Made by a program: the position numbers and the translations under genes
Notes under the pieces: generated by a model
What the model saw: only the letters and a program-made list of their open reading frames with translations
What the model was told of the DNA's origin: nothing
Databases searched by the model: none
Origin: Jackrogersella multiformis
Lineage: Eukaryota; Ascomycota; Sordariomycetes; Xylariales; Hypoxylaceae
Reading direction: 5' to 3'
NCBI GenBank assembly: GCA_902806575.1
Contig: CADCXD010000007.1
Span: 1,054,001-1,118,000, forward strand
DNA: 64,000 bases
In this document: positions 21,862 through 33,047 of the stretch, piece after piece
How the letters are laid out: each line of letters starts with the position of its first letter
Position numbering within the stretch: the first letter of the stretch is position 1

Positions 21862-23181
21862 ATGCCGCTGAAAGTCTTAATCATCGGCGCGGGCATCGCC
21901 GGCCCAACCATGGCGCACCTGCTTCGCCAGTCCGATCCGGAGAACAATGTCACGGTTTTGGAGCGGTACCCGGGGATCCGGCACGACGGCCTGCAGATAG
22001 ATCTACGCTCGTGGGGCGTGCCTATAATGAAGCGCCTCGGGCTCGAAGATGCCATCCGCAAGAAGGTCGTGCAAGAGAGGGGGTTTTCCTTCGTCGATTC
22101 CAACGGCAAGATGCACGGCATCATCGGGATTAGCGGCTCCGGCACTGGTCAGCAGTCCCTGACCAGCGAGTTCGAGATCATGCGCGGCGACCTGGTTCAG
22201 GTGCTATACGACGCCAGCTTGACGGATCCGAAGACGGGATTGAGAGACCCCGAGGGCGGCGATGCGCAGGGAGCTGATTCTAAGGGTGATGACGGGCCTG
22301 GTGTCAGGTATAGATTCAACACATACATGACGGCGATGACACAGGACGCCGATGGCGTGGACGTGACGCTCTCGGACGGCACGTCCCAGAGGTACGACCT
22401 AGTCATAGGCGCGGACGGGCAATGGTCGCGGACACGGCGCATGCTCTTCGGCGAGGAGGCCTCTCGCGCCATGTTCAAGCCGCTACGCGTGTACATAGCA
22501 TACTTCACGATCCCACGCGAGGCCACAGACGACGACATCGGACGCTTTTACGCCGCGGGCAAGGGCCGGAGCATCATGACGCGCTCGGCGGACCGGCCCG
22601 TGACGCAGGTGTATCTGATGGTGCGAACGGACTCCGAGGAAATGCGGCGGGAGATCGAGCGGCGGCCGGTGGAGACGCAGAAGGCCATGTTCATGAAGGT
22701 GTTCGAGGGCGCGGGGTGGCAGATGGAGCGATTCTTCAAGGGCATGCGGTCGTCAGCGGACTTCTACGCGGACTCGATAGGCCAGATCAAGGCGCCGCAC
22801 GTGGTCAAGGGCCGGGTCGCGCTGCTGGGCGACGCGGCGTACTGTCCCGCTCCCGTGACCGGCGCCGGGACGACGGTGTCGCTGCTCGGGGCGTGGACGC
22901 TGGCAGGGGAGCTGGCGCGGCACAAGGGCGACGTGCGGACCGCGCTCGAGGCGTACGATGTCAATGTCCGGCCGTACATCGATATTGCACAAAAGTTGAC
23001 GCCGGGCGTGCCGCGGCTCATGACCTTGGATTCCGACTGGGCTATCGTCCTCTTACGCCTCGTAGTGTCCTTCATTTTGTTTGTCCGGCTGGACAAGATA
23101 CTCTTCGCCATAATACCCGATAACGCGGGGAGTCTACCTATTCCAGAGTATCCCGAGTTGAATCTCCCTCCTGTTCCTTAA
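21862..23181 (+). CDS. FAD-dependent monooxygenase (TetX/PHBH-like)
   Basis: Single exon, 439 aa. Group A flavoprotein monooxygenase signatures are all present: GxGxxG at residues 9-14 (LIIGAGIAGP), the acidic end of the fold at LERYPG, the DG motif at residues 184-186 (VIGADGQWSRTR), and the GD motif at 323-327 (LLGDAAYCPAPVTGAG). These enzymes use NAD(P)H and O2 to hydroxylate aromatic or polycyclic substrates. A C-terminal hydrophobic stretch (AIVLLRLVVSFILFV) may associate with a membrane. A Gly/Asp-rich insert (residues 131-147) is low-complexity. It could serve secondary metabolism or aromatic catabolism; its neighbour across 543 bp is homogentisate dioxygenase in convergent orientation, so co-function is only a hint. 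Intact. Confidence 0.88.
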   Translation: MPLKVLIIGAGIAGPTMAHLLRQSDPENNVTVLERYPGIRHDGLQIDLRSWGVPIMKRLGLEDAIRKKVVQERGFSFVDSNGKMHGIIGISGSGTGQQSLTSEFEIMRGDLVQVLYDASLTDPKTGLRDPEGGDAQGADSKGDDGPGVRYRFNTYMTAMTQDADGVDVTLSDGTSQRYDLVIGADGQWSRTRRMLFGEEASRAMFKPLRVYIAYFTIPREATDDDIGRFYAAGKGRSIMTRSADRPVTQVYLMVRTDSEEMRREIERRPVETQKAMFMKVFEGAGWQMERFFKGMRSSADFYADSIGQIKAPHVVKGRVALLGDAAYCPAPVTGAGTTVSLLGAWTLAGELARHKGDVRTALEAYDVNVRPYIDIAQKLTPGVPRLMTLDSDWAIVLLRLVVSFILFVRLDKILFAIIPDNAGSLPIPEYPELNLPPVP

Positions 23182-23724
23182 ATACCTTGAGATTGGGGCT
23201 GAAAGGGGGAGCGGATTGGGTCAGCGAACGAGAACATGGAGATGCGGCATAGGCTGTCATCTTTGCTGGAGGTCCGCTGCTTGGCTGCTCGATTAGCCGG
23301 TGTAGATTCTCTGGGCCAAACTATTTTCGAATGAATGGGTGACGAGGGCCGCTCTATTGTATTCATACCTGGGTACCTACCTACTCAATGTTTTGATAAA
23401 TTCGTGTATAACTAGGTACCTATATATCAACAGATATCCAACTCTTCTATACGGTTGACTCCAAAATTTGGCTAATGCGCTATGTTAAGTCATTTGGGTG
23501 GGTAGTTTTGGTAGAAATGCCCTTCGGCTTCACACCTCGTCGTTCCATATCATGCTTGAAGAATATGCGTTGTCCCATATTAGGAACCTGAGATAGGAAT
23601 GTTATAAAAAGATTTGCAATTTCAGTCTGGTAGATAATCATTTCGTCGTCGTTAACCACGGCGTTAGCAAAATACTTGTAGCTCCTCGGACAACAGGCCT
23701 TATCAATACCATAAAAGACTAATC
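23182..23724. other. Convergent intergenic region
   Basis: Between the 3' ends of the monooxygenase gene and hmgA. A TACCTGGGTACCTACC-type word lies near 23370. The minus-strand frame 23480-23728 overlaps the hmgA stop and shows no motif. Confidence 0.45.
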
Positions 23725-25218
23725 TCACTTAAGCAGATGACTATTGGCGGTCACGCCCTCTGGCCTTTTCCAGTGGACTTGAAGGTCACCCCAGCTCTCT
23801 TCGCTGTAGGTGTCTTGTATCTTGCACTGCTTCAGGCCCCATTCGGTCACGCCGACCATCAGACTGCTTTCGAACATGATGGCACAGCTGTCCTTTCCGG
23901 CATATTCTGGCACGAGTTCAGCATTGCTGGCGCTCTCATAAGACTTCGTGTCCGGTCCATGCGCGCTCATAACATTATGCAGGCTAGCACCACCAGGCCT
24001 GAAGCCTACCAGCCCACCCTTCTTCGCATCGTACACACCCGCAAGCAGACCCACAAATTCCGACATGGTGTTGCGGTGAAACCAAGGCGGCCTGAACGTA
24101 TCGTCGCCTACCATCCAGCGCGGCGGGAAGATAACAAAGTCGGCGACGGAAGTACCGGGGTGATCTGAAAGAGCCGAGAGCACGGTGTAGATCGACGGGT
24201 CAGGGTGGTCATAGGAAACAGTTCCCAAGGTGTTGAAGCGGCCTATATCATACTTGTATGGGTAGTAAGTACCATGCCAAGCAACGACGTCGAACGGTGT
24301 ATGGGCCTGCTTGGTCTGGAAGAGCGAGTTGTTGAACTTGACGGTCACTGCATAAGAACTAGAGCCTTCAAAAGCAGTGGCGCCGAAGTCCTCACTGAAG
24401 CTAGCAACAGGAGCCTGGAAATCGCGGGCATTGGCAAGGCCATTCGATCCGATCGGACCTAGTTCCGGAAGGGTGAAGTGGCCTTGGTAAATCTCCATAG
24501 CGTACCCACGGGCAGGACCAGAGGGCAGATGGACTTGGTACTTGATCCCTCGTGGGATGACACATATTTCCATCGGTCGGACAAGAAGCCAACCTAGCTC
24601 GGTCCTGATGTCTAGCACTCCCTCTTGAGCTACGATCAGAAGATCGCCATCCGCCGAGGAGAAAGCAGAGTGCTCGTCCATTGATTTCCCGGCGGCATAT
24701 ATATACATGCCGACGCCCTGTTTCAGCGTGGGATCGCCGGCCCCAGCAACTAAATGTAGACCTGACACAAAGTCGGTCTTCTCATCGTGTTCGAAGGGAC
24801 TCCATCGTAGCTGCGTGGGTATGTAATGAAATTTTGCAGCGTCTGAGCCCTTGTCGGACTCGTTGATGGGACCAGCAAAGGTGGGATGCGCACATGATGG
24901 GAGGATTCGATAGACCCAGGTCTGTTTGTTCTCATGCCGCGGGGCAGTAAAGGCGGTGCCGGAGATCTTCTCGTTGTACAGACCATACGCCGCCTTTTGG
25001 GGAGAAATCTGGCCAATGGGTAAAGTACCTGGAATGGCCTCGGACCTATAGAATAATAACAATGATAACGAATGTAAGCCGATGATTTCTTAATATACCT
25101 AGGTACCTTACCCAGGCTCGGTACCGGTATGCTATTGACTTTTGACTTACTCAAAATAAGACCCGAAGCCGTTCTGATATTTATATTTCTCGGCGGTTTT
25201 GAATGCGGTGACAGGCAT
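23725..25218 (-). CDS. hmgA: Homogentisate 1,2-dioxygenase
   Basis: Two exons on the minus strand: 25218-25151 ([20 protein letters not shown]..) and 25045-23725; 462 aa. The 105-bp intron (GTAAGT..CTATAG) joins SYFE to [12 protein letters not shown], as in all fungal homologues, and itself contains a CCTAGGTACC word. The enzyme opens the ring of homogentisate to maleylacetoacetate in phenylalanine/tyrosine catabolism; it is cytosolic and uses Fe(II). Landmarks: [15 protein letters not shown] near the N-terminus, [24 protein letters not shown] with the iron ligands His-x5-Glu, and [11 protein letters not shown] with the third ligand region. Length and motifs are normal. The usual fungal partners, fumarylacetoacetase and maleylacetoacetate isomerase, are not adjacent here, unlike in Aspergillus. 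Confidence 0.96.
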
Positions 25219-26287
25219 TGTGAACTATTCACTATTCAGGTCTGTTCTCAAGGTGGGATATTGTAGGTCTCTTGGAGATGTCAGTCTTTTGAAGATGTAG
25301 GTCTTCTGGAGAGTAGTGTTGTGAAATGATGAATTCAACATTGAATCTAGAAGCAACATGGCCATCTTGTAAGGGATCTTATATATGAGAGTCGGAGAAG
25401 GTTTTACAAGGTAAAAGGGCGACGGCTACTGGAGGTAAAGAATGGAGCGGAATGCATCGAAGGTTTACAAAGCGCATCCATGGATGCATTTCCGATGCAG
25501 CCGCAGGTCGCGTTGCTACCTATTCGGAAGGCAAAAGTGATGATGATTTGGAGAAGTGCGGAGATTGGGGTAAACCAGTCCCGATACTATCCAGCTTAAG
25601 CCGTTTCCTGGTTCTCCAGCTTATTCGACAAAGAGATATTATTCATATAACCGTACCCAATTACCAATTTATTATTCGTCTCCTCGTAAGCTCGTTTCTA
25701 TTTATAAGTATAATTGTAAATATTCTATTGTAAATATTGTAATTTCTTTCCAATCCTCTGACCGCCAATGCTACCTGAAGCATGTTAGGGGATCCTAAAC
25801 CGCTGCAAGGCCAATGAAGATAATGCTATTAGCAATACGAGGGACGAGCACAAGAGACCAGAGTCGATCAGGCAGTAAAACAGTCACATCAAAGGGTTGA
25901 TAATCAACAATAGCATCACAAATCCACTACAGTGCCCAATTACTGTTATCAGTCATTGATCTTTCCAGATTGTAAATAAATCCGTTGAAAAGGGGAGTTG
26001 ATTATTGGATACAATCTCTAAGATATGTCAGCTACTTAACAAAGAAGTTTGTCAGATTTGTAATAGTAAACTTTGATTAAATACAAGCAGGTTGTTCTTT
26101 AGGTAGGAATAGCTTTCCAACAAAGAGAAAGGAACAATTGCTTGTCTCCTATTATACTTTCTGACTACTAGTTATAGTGGTGGTGTGTTTATTTAACCAC
26201 TAGCGGGTATCTCAACCAACTCTACATTCTATCGTTTTTATCTTACATCCATTCATTATTTCACTTCGTCCCACTTCGACCTAGGTC
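25219..26287. other. hmgA promoter region and intergenic sequence
   Basis: Upstream of hmgA the sequence TGTAGGTCTCTTGGAGA recurs as TGTAGGTCTTCTGGAGA (about 25263-25315), an imperfect tandem repeat in the likely leader or promoter. GATGCAT-type words cluster at 25450-25500. An AT-rich stretch with ATTGTAAATATT twice lies at 25713-25738. No gene supported. Confidence 0.4.
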
Positions 26288-27562
26288 CTACTTTGATATG
26301 GCCCCCCTCTCGCGACTATCTGAGAGCTCCAGATGTTCGTTGTGGACCTCGTCCGGTGCTATACCAGAAGGTCGTCTCCACGTAAGAAGCCCTACCAAGA
26401 AGAAAAGGACAACGTAGAGAACACCGCAGAACACGCTCACGCCAAGGTATCCTGCCGGTGACTCTAAAATAGCCCCTGCAATAGGAGGCCCTATAAGGAA
26501 CCCGACTCCTTGAAAGCTTTCGACTAAGCCAAGGCGAGCCCCTAGAACGTTTGGGTCGGGGCAAATGTATCGTACTGCTGATGGTATCAAAGATATCAAT
26601 CCACCGACCAGGAACCCGTATAAGATTGTGAATACGATCATTCCCGCTAGACTTCCCGCCGTCGACCAGCAAAAGAATAATACACACGCCCCCGCGATTG
26701 TGAATTGCCAGATATCGATAGGTTTTAGATACCTCGTGAGCCAGGTAAGGAATATGCGACCGAGAAGCGAGGATGCGCTTGAGCCGGCGAGTAAATTATC
26801 CCCTACTCCCGGAGAAAGTTTCAGTCTCTCCTGAACAAGTGTTGGGATGAAATAAAAGGGTACGTCGATTCCTATGTTCATGAGAAAGGCGCCGCTACCG
26901 AATAGCAATAACTTTCGGTCACATAAAGATCTCCAGTTGAACGAGCCTCGTGGTGTTGACCCACCCTCCGCACTCCTTCGTGGCCTTATGAGCAAGCACG
27001 ATATTATTAGGAAAGTACCGTTTATCAGAGCAAATATACGACATGTCCACGCAAAGCCAATTTTATCCTGTAGTTGATGAAAGAGAATTGGATACAGGAT
27101 TCCGCCTATGCTCGACCCTGTCATGGAGATTCCATTAGCGAGGGGTCCTCTTGTCGAGAAGTAGGTTTGTATGATTGCTTGTGCTGGCACATAAAGGGCG
27201 CCGCATCCGAGACCTAAGAGTATTCCATAACAGAGAAATATCCATTGGTATTGCTTTGCCAAACCAGTTCCAAGTAGGCCAAGGACATTTAGTATGGTAC
27301 CGGCATACATTAGATGCCTAATGTAACCTCGATCGTAAAGTGGACCGCTGATGATACCAATGATGCTAAGCAAGAAGCCCTGCGTTGTTCCTATCCATGA
27401 GATAGTTGATGACGAATATGAGTCGAGGAGATTGTGTTCGTAGTATGATTGGAAGACGCCGAAGGAGTTACTTAAGCCAAGGGTGCAGATATTTATGAAG
27501 AATGACGCGGCGACTTGGCTCCATGCTAGCCAACCGCCGTTAGGAGGCTCGAATTCTGTCAT
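26288..27562 (-). CDS. MFS monocarboxylate-type transporter (MCT-like)
   Basis: Single exon, 424 aa, about 12 TM segments. The N-terminal PPNGGWLAWSQV signature immediately before TM1 and NSFGVFQSYYE after it mark the fungal monocarboxylate porter (MCT/SLC16-like) branch. Further features: ISGPLYDRGYIRHLMYAG (loop 2-3, position of motif A), GLGCGALYVPAQAIIQTYF, and RGPLANGISMTGSSIGGILYPI. It may carry short organic acids or, in clusters, secondary metabolites. It lies 1.07 kb upstream of hmgA in the same orientation, but regulation in common is not shown by the sequence. Intact with ordinary codon use. Confidence 0.88.
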   Translation of the reverse strand: MTEFEPPNGGWLAWSQVAASFFINICTLGLSNSFGVFQSYYEHNLLDSYSSSTISWIGTTQGFLLSIIGIISGPLYDRGYIRHLMYAGTILNVLGLLGTGLAKQYQWIFLCYGILLGLGCGALYVPAQAIIQTYFSTRGPLANGISMTGSSIGGILYPILFHQLQDKIGFAWTCRIFALINGTFLIISCLLIRPRRSAEGGSTPRGSFNWRSLCDRKLLLFGSGAFLMNIGIDVPFYFIPTLVQERLKLSPGVGDNLLAGSSASSLLGRIFLTWLTRYLKPIDIWQFTIAGACVLFFCWSTAGSLAGMIVFTILYGFLVGGLISLIPSAVRYICPDPNVLGARLGLVESFQGVGFLIGPPIAGAILESPAGYLGVSVFCGVLYVVLFFLVGLLTWRRPSGIAPDEVHNEHLELSDSRERGAISK

Positions 27563-28436
27563 ATCTTAAAGAACAATGCTTGATACAACTTGTGATGGGG
27601 ATCTCAAGATACTGCTATTGACGCATAGTACAATGATAATTTCACCACTCTTGGTGCCTAAGTATATAGTCTACCAAACAACCAGTACGATACCTGCAGT
27701 CTCGAGACGACAAAGCTATTTCACAATACATATGGTCTCTTTGAACTACCTTAGAGTACACGCCCAAGAACTATGCAAGAACTGAGACTTTGGTTTGATT
27801 ATTAGGTCGATATTATCCTATTCTAGTCACTTCCTTAGTACAGGTGAAATTGCGATCCTTCAGGAAGTCACCTGGAGCCTAGGAAAGCAAAAGGTTTCTA
27901 ACCTACCTAGCATGTTATGCATGGTTTGGTATATTTCACCTTTGGATGAAAAAGGAGTAATGCGAGTAGGCTAAACCAAGTCTTGAAGAGACTCTAATTT
28001 GACCTCGTTAAGGAGAAATAATACAGCGCTAGGGTGTACCAAGCACCTACCTGGTAGTGAGTTTTGAAATGTAGTTAAAGCTACTGTTCCTCTGTGATAA
28101 CAAATATTTTAGATATTATTTAAATATGAACGGCCCTGCCAAACATGAAATGGGCATTCATACCTAAGTGGTTCTGCTTTTACCCTCTCACATGTATTTA
28201 ATTATGAAGCAAAGTATTTATTCTTCAGGTTTTAAACTTCACTTTCAAATCACAAGATCTTACATATTATGTACTTAAACCATATATTATGTAATCCTAC
28301 CTTAGGTAGGCTAGGTAGTTAATCTTACCATGATGACTGTGCGATTTTACTATCATTAGAACGGCCTGATCCTATCCGCAAACATCTCTTCCTTAACACT
28401 TTCTCCGTGACCTTATCCCTCCAAGATCAAAACTTA
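27563..28436. other. Intergenic region
   Basis: AT-rich; no gene supported. TACCTAGG-like words near 27904, 28049 and 28300-28318. Confidence 0.45.
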
Positions 28437-28835
28437 TCACAGCGCAGCAATAACCCCGACGAAACCTGCAGCCGCCGCAGCAGCCGCAAGAGTAAAGCCC
28501 GTCTCTCGTGGCGGAGCGGCCCCCGCACCGGAAACGGATGACGATGGAGCGGAAGAAGTCGCAGAGGATGCCGTCTCGGACCCGGAAATGGTAGGAGAAA
28601 CGGTGTCCCCGGAGCCACTGATCACGGTGTTCGTTTGAATAGTGAAAATACCAGAAGTATCTGTATCGGTCTGGGTAGATAGTACACCAGTCGTGCCCTG
28701 ATCTGGTGCAGAGGATAATGATTGAACAGGTCCACCAGGGTTCGATGTCTGGCGTGGCCTCATTTCGTGCTCCATCACGTCAGCGACAGCTAGACCGCTG
28801 CTCGCGAAAATAGCAAGAGCGAGTTTCGCAAGCAT
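28437..28835 (-). CDS. Small Ser/Thr-rich secreted protein, probable GPI anchor
   Basis: Minus-strand single exon, 132 aa from the ATG opening MLAKLALAIFASSG; an upstream ATG at 28862 adds a less signal-like MTIELTRII. Residues 1-19 form a signal peptide. A dibasic-like RPRQ site at about 25-28 could be a Kex2 processing point. The middle is rich in Ser, Thr and Gly (O-glycosylation expected), and the C-terminus is a small-residue then hydrophobic stretch (FTLAAAAAAAGFVGVIAAL), the layout of a GPI-anchored cell-wall protein. There are no cysteines in the mature part, so it is not a CFEM protein. Function unknown. Low-complexity composition limits homology inference. Confidence 0.72.
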   Translation of the reverse strand: MLAKLALAIFASSGLAVADVMEHEMRPRQTSNPGGPVQSLSSAPDQGTTGVLSTQTDTDTSGIFTIQTNTVISGSGDTVSPTISGSETASSATSSAPSSSVSGAGAAPPRETGFTLAAAAAAAGFVGVIAAL

Positions 28836-30306
28836 GATGATTCGTGTTAGCTCGATTGTCAAGAACTTCGTGAGAACGTTCGGGAATATGATTTTAATTT
28901 ATTGGTTGCTAAAGAGGTAGGGATTGGTGAAAGTTGCGATACTCTAGTGATAACTTTGAAGTTATTAACTAGAGCTGGTCGTACTTAGATAGGTAGATAC
29001 ATTAGCTTAGTAGTATTCTCCTGATTGAAATGCTGCTTCTAGATATTAATTGCAACCTGAAATCCCCATTGCGGGGGAGATTATGGAGAAGATATATTCA
29101 GAGCCGACCAGGGCCAAGATGATCGACTCATGGTGTAGGTAATACAAACATGACGTCGGTGTAGCTAGGGGTCCTTGATTCCCCACGATTAACAGCTAAA
29201 GTTAGGACGTTTGACCAGTTGATAGGATGGAAAAATTACGGGGTAACACAGGTGATTCGTCACCTACCCACCTAGGGTACGCAGTTCTGGCAGTTAAAAG
29301 GCTACCTCGGTCCGTATTTAGGTTGCATCGATCGAAGGAACTGCCGTCAGAAGCTAAGGTTACGCTGATTACCCCTTAAACCATCAGTACAGAACGAACA
29401 TTGACGTAATAGCGAAACAAATTAGATGTTGAAGTTAATGTTAACTTGGAAGCTGTGAGATCGGTACCTACCTAGGTACCTACCTAAGGTAAGTAATAAG
29501 ACAAGTTGACATACTAAGTCTAGATACCTTACAATTAGTAGGTACCTCCTAGCAAGGTAGTGAAGGAGCTAGTAGGGCGGTCTGTTACATAGTAAATGGA
29601 TGCATTGGTGGATTCGCTACGCTAGAGTTAGAGCATGAGATAGGTACCCCTGGATACCTAGGTACCTAAGTACCGACCCCTATAAGTGACGCCCCACCAC
29701 ATTCCCCTATTCTCCCCCTTTTCTCAAAAGCGCTATAGATTAACGCCCTCGTTAATTAAACGCAACATTGCCACAGTAACTGCTTTATGAATCAGTTTAT
29801 ATCTTGTTAACATTGTTATCACGGGCAAAACTAAGGAGTAAAAGTGAAGGTTTAGACCGCTCTACTCAGCCAAAAAGGGCTCTGGTAAGTAGGTATATTT
29901 ATAAGAGTAAAGAGCGGGTTTTAGCCGTAGCTATAGCTCCAATACGGAGGCTCCAGCTTGCGACAATCATTTGTAGTTCAGCATCTCATTGGAAATAGTA
30001 CTATGTTGCTCTCAAAAAGGAATGAACAAAGCTTAGTGAGCTATCTAGCACATGAAGTGCGACGCAACCATACCTTAGGTAAGGTTGAAAACATAACAAG
30101 CGAGGGACATGAATTAAAAGGCCATTGGAGATGGAAGTACCGAAACAGTGAGACTAACCAAGACAATTAGAACCAGAAAGTACCTATTTACCTAATCAAG
30201 CAAACTATTCCGCATCTTCATTTGTTAAATTAAAGATTACCAAGTTAATTCGGAGACAGCATGAAACCACAAGCCCAGAGCCTTGCCATCTCTCTCACAT
30301 TGCTCT
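28836..30306. other. Intergenic region
   Basis: No supported gene. TACCTAGGTA words at 29467-29490 and 29651-29672. The frame 29804-29998 has no motif. Confidence 0.45.
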
Positions 30307-30903
30307 CTACCACACATTCCAGGTCGCAGGAATATTCGGGCCCGACGGGCTAGAGCACGGGAAGGACCCTTCTGTGAGGATTTTTCCATCTGCTTTGACA
30401 TAGCCTTCAAGATTCAATGTCAAAACGTCGGCTATATCCTTATTGCCAACCCAAAGACCGTCGAATGGAGCAGAATTATCCAACCCGGCCGAAAAGATGC
30501 AGGTGTTGTATGCAATGAGCCCAGTGTACAATCCGCGCATAACTCCCGTAGAAGGAAGGAGAAAAGCACCATTGGTTTCGAGCACGTAGTCTCTTAGAAC
30601 AGTGCAATCCTCCGTCGTGCCGAGGCCAATAAGGTCGTTGTCTTGTGCAAGTGCTTCGGTGGTATTGCAGTAGACTACCGGGTCGTCACTAGGAGTCCAG
30701 CTGTTATCAAGCCCAGACCAGCCCGGGATGGGAGAGACCGGGGGCTGGGCCTGACGATAGATTATACCAGAGCGTCCATCTCGTAGAGTGAATTTAGAGG
30801 GAACCATATTGGCGCCGGGGACGCCGTGAGATTCGGAAAATATGCGCATCGCCTGGACCGCATACAAGACCCCCGATAAGGTAATTGTAGCTCGGAGCTT
30901 CAT
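30307..30903 (-). CDS. Putative secreted Hce2/Ecp2-like effector
   Basis: Minus-strand single exon, 198 aa. Residues 1-18 are a signal peptide (MKLRATITLSGVLYAVQA). The mature part holds exactly four conserved-position cysteines, C79, C100, C135 and C183, in the contexts YCN, DCTVLRDY, YNTCIF and GSFPC. A WVGNKDIADVLTLNL segment lies between the third and fourth. This order matches the Hce2 domain (homologues of Cladosporium fulvum Ecp2), secreted fungal proteins, some of which act as plant necrosis-associated effectors. Whether this one is active on any host cannot be read from sequence. It lies 2 kb from the transposon block, a common setting for effector genes. The stretch before C79 is not recognisable. 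No intron signals. Confidence 0.7.
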   Translation of the reverse strand: MKLRATITLSGVLYAVQAMRIFSESHGVPGANMVPSKFTLRDGRSGIIYRQAQPPVSPIPGWSGLDNSWTPSDDPVVYCNTTEALAQDNDLIGLGTTEDCTVLRDYVLETNGAFLLPSTGVMRGLYTGLIAYNTCIFSAGLDNSAPFDGLWVGNKDIADVLTLNLEGYVKADGKILTEGSFPCSSPSGPNIPATWNVW

Positions 30904-32887
30904 GATGGTTGTCTAGATGAATCGATGTTCGAAAATTGGATAATGTCAAGGTAATGAATGAATTTTGTGATTTTTTTCTTTGACAGTTTGGTGTGTTCAT
31001 GGTCGAGAATGAATTCAGATCAGACAGCTTCTTATATGCTTCACCACATCGAAATCTACTCCTCTTTTGAAGACTTTAAGGCATTCATGCTGCCAAGTCA
31101 ATTTTTCGTATCTACCAACCTAAGCAGGTAACCAAATCATCGTTGATAGTAGACATTTAGATAACCTTAGAGCGCAACGTTATGCAAAGTAACCCAATTA
31201 GTTAAGGCCATGTCTGCCCACGAGTGAAATCTAGACGGCCAGTGCCTACTACTTCATATCACGATTAGACCAAAGCTTAGGTCCCATTAAAGTACTTAAG
31301 ATAGAACCGATGTCGTGAGACAACGAAAAGTCTAGAGCCTCGCATCGTGTTCTAGGATAAGAAGGTGTGATTATAGTAGCATTGGCAATCTAAATTCCGC
31401 AACGAAATCGTTGTATAACTCCCAGGCTTCCTAATATAGTAAAAAAGAAGTCTCATTCAACCTCCTGCATCAAGTAATAACGTTATGATAGGCACCATGG
31501 CAGAGAGCTTGAAGCCGTCATAAGCCGAAACACACGGCATAGTTGACCCCTCTTGGGATATTACCGGAATCGACGCCGACTAGTCTCGCGGTTAAAGTAT
31601 GGCTTTAGGTAATTCTAGAACCTTGCGCGTAAGGTCATAAAGGTGCATGAGACATGGGATAATAGAGCAGGAGTATATCATAACGTGAAGTAGTAAGTGG
31701 TATCGTCTTCGCTTGATGATATGAACAAGTCGCGAATCAACTCATGGACATTACGATAATATTAATCAAGGGTTATCAATTGTGACTTTAAATTCATGCT
31801 ATTTCTCGTATTTAGCAAGATTACCTAGGTACACTGGCGTCATGTAGAGATATCAATTGTCCAAATTCAATCGATCAAGGAAGATTCTATCCTACCTAGG
31901 TTATATTATGGATTAAGAATGAGGGTAGCTGGGAACTAGAAGACTTACTTATGGAGAACAAATACTTAGGTGTTCTCGTTGGAACATTAGGACTTAGAAT
32001 ATCGACAGTCTTATCACATATCTCACCCTGACATACCCTATGGCTCTCCTAATGTGGTTCATCATGACAAAGTCATTATTGTCACATGGGTAAGCCTTTA
32101 CGCCAAGTCAGAAGATATTGCAAAGCTGGTCCTTCTAACCATTATCCATTCTTGTATACAGGTATCTAAAGATTATTCACATAATCATATCTACTTAGGT
32201 ACCCCTGAAAATTCTCCCCCTCCGTTCTTAACGAGTGTTTGATCTAAGTATTGCCTTTTCCCCAATTTACTGCGACTTAGATATTTTCTCAGTGAGAAGA
32301 TAACCCAGAAAATTATAACATAGCTTATCAAAAAAGCATCATTGTGAAGTTGAGAATGCTATGCACATTTGCTTTAATGAGTAGGGAGACTTTTTAGTTG
32401 ATCTGGAGATTTTGATCAATACCTACCTACGTACTTAGGTGGTTAGGTATAAAATATAGAAAGTACCAAACCTTTCAAGGGATTAGATTAGCTGTGAGGT
32501 TTACTCAAAAAATACCCAAAAAGTCCACCAAAAAGTGCTCTTACTTTGATGTGGTGGATAAGATGTTGTTTTCTTCAGATTTAAACTTCAATCTTCAATT
32601 TTTAATATAATGATTCTTATTTAAACTATGCATTATATAAGCAATACTCATAGTATTGAACAGATACAGGATTAAACCAACATTAATTGAAAAGGGGGTG
32701 TTATAGGAGGATTACACGTAAGGGATAGTCGTCAAGTGGGGTAATTTGCAGATTGCATACCTCAGACTCTTGACTTAGAATGAATAAAGACGTTTCTTCG
32801 TCTTCAGATTTTGTGATTCTTTTCCCTTAAACTTGGAACATATTGACTACCTAGGTATTATAGAAAGGAATCAACTAACTAGGTACG
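30904..32887. other. Long intergenic region
   Basis: About 2 kb, AT-rich, without a supported gene; the frame at 32054-32242 shows no motif. CCTAGGTA-like words near 31826-31834, 32423-32440 and 32853-32884. Base composition is far less AT-biased than the transposon block that follows. Confidence 0.45.
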
Positions 32888-33047
32888 ATGTCGTCCACGA
32901 TAGAGGGCACTGCAGAACTAGAGGTCCCGGGTATATCTGAGCCTTGCCATACCTGGTACAAGGTCGTCGGTGACCTGAAGAACTCATCCAGAGCCCCATT
33001 GATCATACTTCACGGAGGCCCCGGAGCATGCCACGAGTATCTGCTGC
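32888..33047 (+). pseudogene. 5' fragment of transposon-split proline iminopeptidase-like gene
   Basis: The ATG at 32888 opens [15 protein letters not shown], and the fragment codes 53 codons plus one base, ending [19 protein letters not shown] is the oxyanion-hole motif of the proline iminopeptidase / prolyl aminopeptidase group of alpha/beta hydrolases. At base 33048 the reading frame enters the LTR of a retrotransposon and stops within five codons. The last five bases, GCTGC (33043-33047), recur directly after the transposon at 49351-49355. The frame joins exactly to the 3' fragment at 49356, so this was one exon before insertion. Confidence 0.93.

Noticed and set aside
22422..23123. 233-codon frame overlapping the FAD monooxygenase
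   Set aside because: Arg/Ala/Gly-rich shadow caused by GC-rich third positions of the real gene.
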